In this document: piece after piece, positions 8,133-16,284 of the stretch
Position numbering within the stretch: position 1 is the stretch's first letter
How the letters are laid out: every line of letters starts with the position of its first letter
From: an uncultured Collinsella sp.
Lineage (GTDB): Bacteria; Actinomycetota; Coriobacteriia; Coriobacteriales; Coriobacteriaceae
DNA: 64,000 bases
Direction: 5' to 3'
NCBI GenBank assembly: GCA_958445065.1
Contig: CAUCQW010000004.1
Span: forward strand, 69,142-133,141
The notes under the pieces: generated by a model
What the model was told of the DNA's origin: nothing
The model's input: the letters and a program-made list of their open reading frames with translations, nothing else
Databases searched by the model: none
Made by a program: the position numbers and the translations under genes

Positions 8133-8711
8133 ATGCAGGAGCTTGAGGATCGTATTCGCCATGACGGCATCGTAAAGGCCGGTAACGTCCTTAAGGTCGA
8201 TGCCTTCCTCAACCACCAATGCGACGTTGAGCTGTTCGACCACATGGGCGCCGAGTGGGCCCGTCTGTTCGAGGGTGTCGAGATCAACAAGATCCTGACG
8301 ATCGAGGCTTCGGGCATTGGCATGGCTTGCATTGCAGCCCAGCATTTTGGCGGCGTGCCGGTGGTCTTTGCCAAGAAGGCGCAGTCCATCAACCTCGACG
8401 GCGAGCAGTATGCCACGACCATCTACTCCTTTACCAAGCAGAAGGAGTACCCGGTCATCGTCGGCAAGCGTTTCCTGTCCGAGGGCGACAAGGTCCTGAT
8501 CATCGACGACTTTTTGGCCAACGGCTGCGCGCTCGAGGGTCTTATCAAGATCTGCGAGGCTGCAGGTGCCGAGGTATCCGGCATTGGCATTGCGGTGGAG
8601 AAGGGCTTCCAGGGCGGTGGCGATAAGCTCCGCGAGCGTGGCTTCCGCGTTGAAAGCCTAGCCCGTATCGCCGATATGGACTGCGATACCGGCGAGATCA
8701 CCTTCGCCTAA
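8133..8711 (+). CDS. xpt: Xanthine phosphoribosyltransferase
   Basis: 192 aa, type I phosphoribosyltransferase of the Bacillus Xpt type, converting xanthine and PRPP to XMP in purine salvage. The PRPP motif [11 protein letters not shown] is at residues 121-131. The N-terminal MQELEDRI and the late [13 protein letters not shown] are typical of the family. ATG with AGAAGGGG upstream. The leader from the likely -10 TAGACT (8072-8077) is only about 50 nt, and no purine riboswitch fits. It ends in a strong terminator. Confidence 0.92.
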   Translation: MQELEDRIRHDGIVKAGNVLKVDAFLNHQCDVELFDHMGAEWARLFEGVEINKILTIEASGIGMACIAAQHFGGVPVVFAKKAQSINLDGEQYATTIYSFTKQKEYPVIVGKRFLSEGDKVLIIDDFLANGCALEGLIKICEAAGAEVSGIGIAVEKGFQGGGDKLRERGFRVESLARIADMDCDTGEITFA

Positions 8712-8738
8712 GCGCGCAACACAAGCGATTGGTATGCG

Positions 8739-8774
8739 ATGTGACAAAGGGACTTTCCCTTTGTCACATTTTTT
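8739..8774 (+). terminator. Intrinsic terminator of xpt
   Basis: A perfect 14-bp stem, ATGTGACAAAGGGA with its complement, a 3-nt loop CTT and a T6 run. The next gene's ribosome site starts three bases later. Confidence 0.9.
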
Positions 8775-8792
8775 ATGAGGGGAGGTGTTGAT

Positions 8793-9173
8793 ATGGATGA
8801 GAACAAGATGGGATGGCGCGAGTATGCGCGCTATGCCGAGATGTCGGTCGAGGAGTTGGCGCGCGATTGCGAGGTGCAGGTGTTTCGCGCGACAGGTCCG
8901 GGCGGACAGGGCGTGAACACGACGGACTCGGCGGTGCGCATGAAACATGGGCCCACGGGGATTGTCGTGACGGCGCGTGAGAGCCGCAGCCAGTTTCAGA
9001 ATCGCGCGAGCTGCCTGCGTAAGCTGCGCGCTGAGCTTGAGCGTCGCGGGCGTCCACCGCGTCGACGCGTAAAGACCAAGGTGCCTCAGCGCTCTCGCCA
9101 GCGCAGGCTTAATGACAAGCACTTCAACGCCATTAAAAAGGCCAACCGTCGCAAACCGGGCAGCGACGAATAG
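8793..9173 (+). CDS. Release-factor-like GGQ domain protein (peptidyl-tRNA hydrolase)
   Basis: 126 aa. [19 protein letters not shown] carries the GGQ tripeptide (residues 37-39) used by RF1/RF2, and HGPTGIVV and SRSQFQNR follow as in the catalytic domain. The C-terminus is a basic tail ([13 protein letters not shown]). There are no codon-recognition domains, so this belongs with the ArfB/YaeJ or PrfH-like rescue factors that release stalled nascent chains. ATG 8793 lies five bases after GGGGAGGTG. It is convergent with the lipid kinase; repeat B1 lies between them. Confidence 0.8.
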   Translation: MDENKMGWREYARYAEMSVEELARDCEVQVFRATGPGGQGVNTTDSAVRMKHGPTGIVVTARESRSQFQNRASCLRKLRAELERRGRPPRRRVKTKVPQRSRQRRLNDKHFNAIKKANRRKPGSDE

Positions 9174-9181
9174 CCTCCTCA

Positions 9182-9252
9182 TAAGTTGCGGTGAAATAGG
9201 GACTGTTTTGCGGCTTTTGCTGCATAAACAGTCCCTATTTCACCGCAACTTA
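9182..9252. repeat. Inverted-repeat element, family B, copy 1 (B1)
   Basis: 71 bp with perfect 27-nt arms (9182-9208 and 9226-9252) around a 17-nt middle. The outer arm is the family constant TAAGTTGCGGTGAAATA; the inner arm GGGACTGTTT differs from the other copies. It lies between two convergent genes, with no T-run. Confidence 0.85.
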
Positions 9253-9259
9253 GGTGGGG

Positions 9260-10222
9260 TTAGCGGGTGGGGTGCCAGACCTCGAGGGCGCCGGCGAGGA
9301 TGTCGACCTCGATGCGTGAGGCGACAACGGGCTCGCCGTCGGCCTGGATGGGGTAGTCGGGCTCCTCAAAGGTAAGCTCGGCATGGCGGCAGCGGCGCAT
9401 GCGAACCGGCGGCAACTTGGTATGGTGGCCATCTTTGGCCGAAAGGAACATGGGAAGCGCGACCGCGCGCGGAACGGGGCCGCAGGCGTAGCAGACGTCG
9501 AATATACCGTCACAGGGGTCGGCGTCGGGACAGATGCGATAGCCCGAGCCATAGGTAGGACCCAGCTGAATCGCCATGATGATCGCCCTCACGCGCTCGG
9601 CAGGCGCCCCGTCAAAGCTGACTGTCATGGGGTAGTTGCGATAACGTAGGCCAAACTGCTCAAGTCCCGAGAGGGTGTAGAGCGGCGCGCCCGTCAAGCC
9701 GGTCTTTTTGCGCAGCTCGGTGGTGCCAAGGCCGATGGCGGCATCGATGCCGACCGAAAGCGTCTGGTCGTAGTACTCAACGGTAGCCTCGCCGCTGCCG
9801 CTCGCAGGGCTCCACGAGCGAATTCGCCCGATGTCCTGACGCTGCAGCTCACAGTTGAGCAGCGCGCCAAAATCCTTACCGGAGAAATCGTCGATGCCGA
9901 GCGTTTGGGCAAAATCGTTGCCAGAGCCCACGGGTAGGATGGCAAGAGCGGGGCGGGCGTCCTCCTCTTGCGTCATAAGCCCGTTGACGACCTCGTGAAT
10001 CACGCCGTCACCGCCAAGGGCGATAACGGTGCGATAGCCCTGAGCCTGTGCGGCCAGCTCCTTGGCGTGTCCCATACGCTCGGTCAGCACCAGGTCAAAC
10101 TGGGATGCTCGCGCGGTCATATCCAAAAAGCGTTGCAGGCGCTCGGCAACTTCGTGCGCCGCACCCGATTGGGCTGCTGGGTTGGCGATGATGAGCGTGC
10201 GGCCAAAATCAGTTGCGTGCAT
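9260..10222 (-). CDS. Diacylglycerol/lipid kinase family protein (YegS/DgkB-like)
   Basis: 320 aa with the DAGK catalytic pattern: the N-terminal LIIANPAAQSG nucleotide loop, GGDG at residues 70-73 and PVGSGNDFAQTL at 97-108, then a C-terminal beta-sandwich ending in QADGEPV. Members phosphorylate diacylglycerol or related lipids with ATP at the inner membrane face; the lipid substrate is not determined here. An open frame extends 24 codons upstream, but ATG 10222 preceded by GGGAG fits the family N-terminus better. Confidence 0.84.
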   Translation of the reverse strand: MHATDFGRTLIIANPAAQSGAAHEVAERLQRFLDMTARASQFDLVLTERMGHAKELAAQAQGYRTVIALGGDGVIHEVVNGLMTQEEDARPALAILPVGSGNDFAQTLGIDDFSGKDFGALLNCELQRQDIGRIRSWSPASGSGEATVEYYDQTLSVGIDAAIGLGTTELRKKTGLTGAPLYTLSGLEQFGLRYRNYPMTVSFDGAPAERVRAIIMAIQLGPTYGSGYRICPDADPCDGIFDVCYACGPVPRAVALPMFLSAKDGHHTKLPPVRMRRCRHAELTFEEPDYPIQADGEPVVASRIEVDILAGALEVWHPTR

Positions 10223-10309
10223 GGGGCGACTCCCGGCGTATGACGTGACGGTGCGGTCGCGCTCAGGTCTAATTGCCCCCGATTGTGGCTGCACGTCGAA
10301 TACTTACGT

Positions 10310-11731
10310 CTACTCTATCAGGTCGTTGTGGCGCTCGATAGCATCCGCTACCGTACCGCCCTCATCCACAATAAGCGAACGGCGCTTGGGCGAGATGATG
10401 CGCTGGGCGGGGTATACGCCGCGGTGTCCGGCGGTTAGGTAGCTGATAAAGGCCACGATGACAAAGAACCCGGCTGCCGTGCCGTGGAACAGGTCGATGG
10501 CCATCATGCAGGTGGTGATGGGCACGTTGAGGCCGGCGCAGAACACGCCGAGCATGCCGAGAGCCGCCAGAAAACTGGGGTCGAGCCCGGTGAGGCAACC
10601 GATCCAGCCGCCGAGCGCCGCACCGATACCAAACAGGGGCGTGACCTCGCCGCCTTGGAAGCCGGCTCCAAGGGTGAGCGCTGTGACGACCAACTTGATG
10701 GCTGCGTCCGCCAGGGTGGTGTTGCCGGCAAAACCGGCGCCGGAAAGCCACGTGGAAAGGCCGGCGTAGTCCCAGGCGTCGAGGAGGGCATAGGCGGCCA
10801 AAACCACGAGTGCGCCTATGAGTGCGCGAATGAGGTAATTGGTGATAAAGCGACCGTACAGGCTCTTGACGGTTCGAACCGACCAGGCAAAGAGGCGTGC
10901 CGTCAGACCGAAGATAATGGCGTTGATAACAACGATGACAACCGTTTTGGGCGTCATAGCGGGAACGCTGGCGATGACATTCGCCTCGTACTCGGTACCC
11001 AGGGCGAGTGATGTAAAGTAGCCGGTAAACGAGGCGACCAGGCAGTAGATGCCCGCGGTGTAGTCGATCTTGCCGATAAAGCACATCTCCATGCCAAAGA
11101 AAGCTCCGGCAAGGGGCGAACCGAATACGGCGCCAAAGGCCGACGAGATGCCGGCGAGCATGAGGTCGTGATGGTCATGCTTTTTGAGGTGGGCGAGGCT
11201 CGAGATGTTGCTGGCGATGGTGCCGCCGATCTGCACCGCGGCTCCCTCGCGACCGGCCGATCCGCCCGTTAGGTGCGTGAGCGTGGAGCACACAAACGTG
11301 AGGACGGCCATGCGCATATGGATGAGGCGCGTGCCCAGAGCGGAGTCGATGACCAGGTTGTTGCCGCGCTTGGCGGCAAGACCGTGGTTTTTGTACACCC
11401 ATGCGGTGGCCATGCCCACAACGGGAAGCAGCGCGTAAATCCACGCATGGTGCTCACGATAGTCGGTCGCGATATTCAGCGAGGCCAAAAACGCCCAAGC
11501 GGCAACGCCCATGGCGAGCGAGACGATGACGACGAGTGCGAGCAACTTGGCGCTCGCGAGTAGGTTGCGGGCGTTGCGGCGCGTGTCGGCAGCCAAGAGA
11601 TGCTCAGAGCGGGTGAGCTGATGCCTGCCTGCCGTGATGACGTCGTTCAGGGAGAAAAAGCCGCCATCGTCGAGCGGCTGGGAATGATCCTGCGTTTCGT
11701 TTGCGCTTTCGGTTTTGTCGTTATGAGCCAT
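10310..11731 (-). CDS. ClC-family chloride channel/antiporter
   Basis: 473 aa with about ten to twelve membrane segments. Ion-path motifs are visible: GSAGREG at residues 157-163 (the GREGP-like loop with the gating Glu162) and GAGFQGGEVTPLFGIGAALG (GKFFGP-like) in the second half. The N-terminal 60 residues are hydrophilic. The protein may conduct or exchange chloride or fluoride; it lacks features that settle channel versus antiporter. ATG 11731 has AAGAGGAACGT upstream. It is on the same strand as the lipid kinase, 87 bp apart. Confidence 0.87.
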   Translation of the reverse strand: MAHNDKTESANETQDHSQPLDDGGFFSLNDVITAGRHQLTRSEHLLAADTRRNARNLLASAKLLALVVIVSLAMGVAAWAFLASLNIATDYREHHAWIYALLPVVGMATAWVYKNHGLAAKRGNNLVIDSALGTRLIHMRMAVLTFVCSTLTHLTGGSAGREGAAVQIGGTIASNISSLAHLKKHDHHDLMLAGISSAFGAVFGSPLAGAFFGMEMCFIGKIDYTAGIYCLVASFTGYFTSLALGTEYEANVIASVPAMTPKTVVIVVINAIIFGLTARLFAWSVRTVKSLYGRFITNYLIRALIGALVVLAAYALLDAWDYAGLSTWLSGAGFAGNTTLADAAIKLVVTALTLGAGFQGGEVTPLFGIGAALGGWIGCLTGLDPSFLAALGMLGVFCAGLNVPITTCMMAIDLFHGTAAGFFVIVAFISYLTAGHRGVYPAQRIISPKRRSLIVDEGGTVADAIERHNDLIE

Positions 11732-11878
11732 ACGTTCCTCTTTTAGGTTGCAACGCAAGCATTATAAAACGCGGTAAACGCGACGAGCCGGTGGGTTGGT
11801 TTCCATTCTGTTTCGCGGCCTGCAACCGACAGGTGTATTTGCGGGTACAGGCCGAGTCGCGGTCGTGCGTCGGGGGAT

Positions 11879-11884
11879 TATACT
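11879..11884 (+). promoter_or_regulatory. Candidate -10 box for moeA-mog
   Basis: TATACT, with no clear -35 box at 17 bp. It would give a leader of about 50 nt before the moeA ATG. Confidence 0.4.
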
Positions 11885-11941
11885 GAGACAAGCATAAAGA
11901 ATCGGCGCCCCTGTTGTGCGCCGTGGCATTAAGAGGTGCAT

Positions 11942-13204
11942 ATGGCAGAGAAACTCATTCCGCTGGAGGACGCGCAGTCGATTGTTCTGTCGCACGTTGC
12001 TCCGACCGATCTCGTCGAGATTCCCGTGTGGCAGGCCACCGGTCTTCCCTTGGCCGAGGATGCGGTGGCCGATATCGACATCTCGCCGTTTGCCAACAGC
12101 GCTATGGACGGATATGCCGTGCGCTCGGCGGACTTGGCGCGGGCATCTGGCGAGGCGCCGGTGATGCTCGACGTTATCGGACACGAGGCCGCGGGCCATG
12201 TGTTTGAGGGCGCAATCGGCGCGGGCGAGACAGTCCGCATCATGACGGGCGCGCCGGTACCCGAAGGTGCCGATGCCGTGGTGAAGTACGAGATCGTTGA
12301 TGTGCTCGACGGTGACGGCAACGAGGGCTCGCGTGTGAGGTTCTCGGCGCCGGCCAAGGTGGGGGAGAATGTTCGCTCTGCCGCCGAGGAGGCCCATGCC
12401 GGCGATGTTGTGATGCACGCCGGCGAGGTTGTGGCTCCGGCGGGCGCGGGTCTGGTGGCAAGCGCCGGATACGCGAGCGTGAAGGTGCACGCTGCCCCAC
12501 GTGTGGGCATCATCTCGCTGGGCACGGAGCTGGTTGCGCCGGGTGAGCTGCCGACGCACGGGCAGATTCGCGATTCCAACTCGTCGGCGTTGATGGCCGA
12601 AGCACTCGATGCCGGCGCCGAGCCCGTGTTCTACGGCATTGCGCCCGATGATGAGCAAGCGATCGCCGAGCTCGTGCATCGTGCCGTGCAGGAGTGCGAC
12701 TTTGTCATTACGAGCGGTGGCGCCTCGGCGGGCGATTACGATTTCGTGACGGCGCTCGTCCGGCGCGAGGGCGAGGTACTGTTCGATCGCATCTCGATGC
12801 GTCCGGGTAAGGCCATCACGTTTGGCTTGCTCGGGGGTAAGCCCTACCTGGGGCTTTCGGGCAATCCGGCCGCGGCGTATGTGGGCTTTGAGATGCTTGC
12901 CCGTCCGGCGATTCGCAAGATGCGCGGTTTTGCCGAGGTTGCGCGTCCCGTGCAGCAGGCGACGCTCACACACGGCGTGAAAAAGCGACAGCATCGCCGC
13001 TTCTTCGATCGCGCCACGGTTTTGCGCGACTTCGAGACCGGTGAGCTGTTGGTGACCGAGGCCAAGACACAGAATTCGGCGCTGCTCGGCACGATGCAGC
13101 GGGCCAACTGTCTACTGCGTATTGACGAAGGACCGTGCGAGTTCAAGGCGGGCGATGCCGTGGACGTTGTTCGCGTCGACCTGCCCGAGGGCGCCGTGTT
13201 GTAG
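11942..13204 (+). CDS. moeA: Molybdopterin molybdenumtransferase MoeA
   Basis: 420 aa. Inserts molybdate into adenylylated molybdopterin. Visible features are the N-terminal PFANSAMDGYAVR block, GAPVPEGADAVV, the DSNSSAL loop, and the MoCF-binding core TSGGASAGDYDFV with RPGKAITFG and the SGNPAAAYVGFE signature. A C-terminal beta-barrel domain IV completes the normal length. ATG 11942 is preferred over GTG 11936 because AAGAGG lies five bases before it. It is cotranscribed with mog, ten bases downstream. Confidence 0.94.
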   Translation: MAEKLIPLEDAQSIVLSHVAPTDLVEIPVWQATGLPLAEDAVADIDISPFANSAMDGYAVRSADLARASGEAPVMLDVIGHEAAGHVFEGAIGAGETVRIMTGAPVPEGADAVVKYEIVDVLDGDGNEGSRVRFSAPAKVGENVRSAAEEAHAGDVVMHAGEVVAPAGAGLVASAGYASVKVHAAPRVGIISLGTELVAPGELPTHGQIRDSNSSALMAEALDAGAEPVFYGIAPDDEQAIAELVHRAVQECDFVITSGGASAGDYDFVTALVRREGEVLFDRISMRPGKAITFGLLGGKPYLGLSGNPAAAYVGFEMLARPAIRKMRGFAEVARPVQQATLTHGVKKRQHRRFFDRATVLRDFETGELLVTEAKTQNSALLGTMQRANCLLRIDEGPCEFKAGDAVDVVRVDLPEGAVL

Positions 13205-13214
13205 GAGGAATGCT

Positions 13215-13694
13215 ATGGAGCTGAAGATTTCGATTGTGACGTGCTCGGATACGCGCGATCTTGCCCAGGACGAGGCTGGAGCCGCACTCGAGGAACTTAT
13301 CGAGGCACAGGGCTGGACGGTCGCCTCACATGTGGTCGTGCGCGACGACGTCAGCGAGATCGGTGATGCCATTGTGGAAGCCGCCGATGAGTGCCACGCC
13401 AATGTCGTGCTCACCTGCGGCGGCACGGGGCTTTCGATGCGCGATGTAACGCCCGAGGCGACGCGTTCCGTCTGCGACCGCGATGTGCCGGGTATTGCAG
13501 AGGCAATCCGCGCGTATTCGATGACCAAGACGCGCCGCGCCATGCTCTCGCGTGCTATTTGCATGCAACGAGGTCATACACTTGTCGTAAACTATCCCGG
13601 TTCTACGAAGGCCGCCCGCGAAAGCTGGGAGGCCATAGCGGACCAGCTGGAGCATGCGGCTCAGATGACAGCGGGCGGCGGACATACCAACTAA
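13215..13694 (+). CDS. mog: Molybdopterin adenylyltransferase (MogA/MoaB family)
   Basis: 159 aa. Activates molybdopterin by adenylylation, the step before MoeA. The MoCF-binding fold shows ISIVTCSDTRD at the N-terminus, LTCGGTGLSMRDVTPEAT in the centre (the conserved GGTG and Asp), and VNYPGSTKAARESW near the end. It starts ten bases after moeA with a full AGGAGGA site. A MogA versus MoaB assignment is not possible by eye; only one such gene is present. Confidence 0.9.
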   Translation: MELKISIVTCSDTRDLAQDEAGAALEELIEAQGWTVASHVVVRDDVSEIGDAIVEAADECHANVVLTCGGTGLSMRDVTPEATRSVCDRDVPGIAEAIRAYSMTKTRRAMLSRAICMQRGHTLVVNYPGSTKAARESWEAIADQLEHAAQMTAGGGHTN

Positions 13695-13708
13695 GCGGTT
13701 TACCTGCG

Positions 13709-13743
13709 GCGGGGCGACCTTATCGGTCGCTCCGCTTTTGTTT
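13709..13743 (+). terminator. Intrinsic terminator of moeA-mog
   Basis: An 11-bp stem, GCGGGGCGACC with GGTCGCTCCGC (one G-T pair), a 5-nt loop, then TTTTGTTTT. Confidence 0.88.
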
Positions 13744-13785
13744 TCCGCCGAAGCGACACCGAGGTGCACGGTAACTTGAAACTAT

Positions 13786-13822
13786 ATTCTCTGGAGAGAA
13801 TAATTTCTCATAATCATTATTC
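13786..13822. promoter_or_regulatory. A/T-rich dyads upstream of modA, candidate operator
   Basis: ATTCTC-TGGA-GAGAAT (13786-13801) is a perfect 6-bp dyad in a very A/T-rich stretch, overlapped by an ATAAT...ATTAT pair. The position before a molybdate uptake operon suggests a metal- or molybdate-responsive repressor site. The regulator is unknown. Confidence 0.4.
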
Positions 13823-13897
13823 GCGCAGAAGTATAAGCTGATTGCAGATTAAAGCCCGCGGTGGGGTACCCGGGCACAAGATCCGAAAGGGTTGAAT

Positions 13898-14770
13898 ATG
13901 TTCGATTTGGTTTCTCGCCGCGGATTCGTCTCACTTTCTGCTGTCGCCGCTGCCGGCCTTGGTCTTGCCGGTTGCTCGGGCAGCAAGACGTCCGAGCCGG
14001 CCGGATCCGATGCCGGTTCTGCTAAGGCATCTTCCAAGAAAGCTGTCGAGCTGCAGGTCTTTGCCGCCAACTCGCTCGAGAAGGCCCTGCCCGAGGTTCA
14101 GGAGCTCTACACCGGGCAGACCGGCACCACCTTTGCCGACACGCAGTTTAAGGCCTCCGGCGACCTCGTTGAGCAGATGCGTGCCGGTGCCGCCGTCGAC
14201 GTGCTCATCACGGCCTCCAAGGGCACCATGGACGACGCCGAAGCCGCCGAGCTCGTCGATGCCGACACGCGTGAGGACATGTTCGTCAACGACCTCGTGA
14301 TCATTCGCGCCGAGGGCTCCGATACTAAGGTCGAGGCCATCGCCGACGTCGCGAATCTGGACGGTAAGATTGCCATTGGCGACGCCAAGACCGTCCCCGC
14401 CGGCAAGTACGCCAACCAGGCCCTGGCCTCCGTGGGCCTCTACACCGGTACCGAGGGCGACGACGGCGAGTATGCTCCCGAGATCGCCGACAAGGTGGCC
14501 CTGGCCGACAAGGTCGGCACTGCTGCGTCTTACGTCTCTACGGGCGACTGCGTGGCTGGTTTTGTCTACAGCTCCGACATCTTCCGCTACGACGGCATCG
14601 AGGAAGCCTTTGTGTGCCCCGAGGACTCGCACAAGCCCATCGTGTACCCGGGTGCCGTTGCCGAGAGCTCCGAGCACGCCGACAAGGCCAAGGCGTTCAT
14701 CGACTTCTGCCTGACCAACAAGAAGGCCCAGAAGATTTGGGCCAAGTACGGCTTTGAGCTTTCCGCGTAG
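13898..14770 (+). CDS. modA: Molybdate ABC transporter substrate-binding lipoprotein
   Basis: 290 aa. The N-terminus has a twin-arginine-like SRRGF (residues 6-10), a hydrophobic stretch and the lipobox LAGC (Cys26), so it should be an exported, possibly Tat-dependent, lipoprotein. A Ser/Ala/Lys linker is followed by a ModA-like fold: VFAANSLEKALPE, FADTQFKASGDLVEQM, AGAAVDVLITAS, and AAYVSTGDCVAGFVYSSD in the second lobe. It captures molybdate or tungstate at the cell surface. ATG 13898 follows GAAAGGG; modB begins 68 bp downstream. Confidence 0.92.
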   Translation: MFDLVSRRGFVSLSAVAAAGLGLAGCSGSKTSEPAGSDAGSAKASSKKAVELQVFAANSLEKALPEVQELYTGQTGTTFADTQFKASGDLVEQMRAGAAVDVLITASKGTMDDAEAAELVDADTREDMFVNDLVIIRAEGSDTKVEAIADVANLDGKIAIGDAKTVPAGKYANQALASVGLYTGTEGDDGEYAPEIADKVALADKVGTAASYVSTGDCVAGFVYSSDIFRYDGIEEAFVCPEDSHKPIVYPGAVAESSEHADKAKAFIDFCLTNKKAQKIWAKYGFELSA

Positions 14771-14838
14771 TGCGGCTTGGCGCGATAATTCCATCGTTTT
14801 GTTTTTCACTTCGTCCTTGTATTCGCTTGGAGCTTTTC

Positions 14839-16281
14839 GTGCTTAATAGATTCCGCATGCTTGTCGCCTGTGCTTTGACCTTCGCGCTTTGCTGGGTGCC
14901 GGGATTTGCGTTTGCCGGGGACGCTGAGCACGGGGCCCAGGTTGCTGCGACCGCTCATGGGCTTTCCTATGGGATCGAAGGTTTTGAGCGGTTGGCCAAG
15001 GGGACCGCTCGTGCCATGGAGGGCCAGCCTGAGGGCTACCGGTTTCCCGTTGACGAGGACGTGGACCTTGTAGTGGCGCCTGCCGCCGATCGCGTTGTGG
15101 TGTGGATATCGCCCAAGGCGGTCGAGAAGTATGGGTTGGATCCGCAGGACAACGAGTGCGTATCGGGTCTCAAGGCCCTCGTCTGTGAGCTCGACAGCGC
15201 AAACTGCATGGGAGGTGCGCAGCTGGGGGACGTGGATCTTCCTTGGTATGTCACGGCGGAAACAACGTTTGATGCCGGCGGGTATACCTATAGCTTTGAC
15301 GAGCGCGGTGCGGATGGGGACCGCTATGTGGTGATTGCATCAGCCTCGGGTGATGCCAAGGGCGGCGCGCGTTGGCTTGATAGCGCTCAAATGGTAGAGG
15401 CATCGTCTGTCGTGTTGCGGGATGAGCAGGGCCCCTTGACCTCCTTGGCCTCCTTTTTGGGCGACATCGACTATCGTCCGTTTTGGGTGTCTATCAAAAC
15501 GAGCGGCCTCGCCCTGCTGATCTCCTTTGCGCTGGGCCTGTTTGCCGCATGGAAGACCATGGGTACTACGAGCCGTATCAAGGGCCTGCTCGACTCGGTC
15601 TTTACCATCCCTATGGTGCTGCCGCCCACGGTTTGCGGCTTTCTGCTCCTCATGCTGTTTGGTCGATCGACCGGGGTCGGTCGGTGGCTTATCGCGCATG
15701 GCATCTCGATCGTCTTTACGTGGCCCGCGGCGGTGATATCCGCCGTGGTGGTGTCGTTTCCCCTGGTCTACCGCACGGCGCTCGGAGCCTTCGAGAGCCT
15801 CGACACGCAGATGCTCGACGCCGCGCGAACCTTGGGATGGTCCGAACGTCGCATCTTTGCCAAGCTCATGATGCCGCTTGGCTGGCCCTCGATTGCCGCC
15901 GGCACGGTGCTCGCCTTCGCGCGTGCCATGGGCGAGTTTGGCTGCACCCTGTTCTTTGCGGGCAACTACGCCGGCATTACCCAGACCATCCCCATCGCCA
16001 TCTACTTTGAGTGGATGGGCGGCAACACGTCGGTGGCGCTCTTTTGGGTCATCGTCGTAATCGTGTTCAGTTTCCTGGTCATCCTGTTCATCAATATGTA
16101 CACCGCTCATTCGCAAAAGTATCGCGAGCGGGGCCTTTCCCGTGCGGAGCGCAAGCGGATCAAAGATCTTGCCGGACAGGGCGATTCGCTCGACCCGGCG
16201 GGCGGCGATGCCTTGCGTATCGATCGCGAGGCGCTGGCCGAGCTCATGCGCGATGATGCCGCTTTGCAGGGAGGTCGATAG
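14839..16281 (+). CDS. modB: Molybdate ABC transporter permease with extra N-terminal extracytoplasmic domain
   Basis: 480 aa. The C-terminal half is a normal ModB permease: helices from about residue 216, PMVLPPTVCGFLLL, and the coupling loop LDAARTLGWSERRIFAKLMMPL. Ahead of it are an apparent signal sequence (residues 1-26) and about 190 residues with little hydrophobicity and two nearby cysteines (CELDSANC), predicted outside the cell. Usual ModB proteins are about 220-230 aa, so this is a doubled length. GTG 14839 is chosen because it starts the signal sequence and follows GGAG; the frame is open back to 14770. The C-terminal tail is charged and cytosolic. Confidence 0.88.
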   Translation: MLNRFRMLVACALTFALCWVPGFAFAGDAEHGAQVAATAHGLSYGIEGFERLAKGTARAMEGQPEGYRFPVDEDVDLVVAPAADRVVVWISPKAVEKYGLDPQDNECVSGLKALVCELDSANCMGGAQLGDVDLPWYVTAETTFDAGGYTYSFDERGADGDRYVVIASASGDAKGGARWLDSAQMVEASSVVLRDEQGPLTSLASFLGDIDYRPFWVSIKTSGLALLISFALGLFAAWKTMGTTSRIKGLLDSVFTIPMVLPPTVCGFLLLMLFGRSTGVGRWLIAHGISIVFTWPAAVISAVVVSFPLVYRTALGAFESLDTQMLDAARTLGWSERRIFAKLMMPLGWPSIAAGTVLAFARAMGEFGCTLFFAGNYAGITQTIPIAIYFEWMGGNTSVALFWVIVVIVFSFLVILFINMYTAHSQKYRERGLSRAERKRIKDLAGQGDSLDPAGGDALRIDREALAELMRDDAALQGGR

Positions 16282-16284
16282 GCC

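Noticed and set aside
9182-9252. Family B repeats as CRISPR repeats or insertion-sequence ends
   Set aside because: They are dispersed, single and palindromic, with no spacers, no transposase and no target duplications seen.
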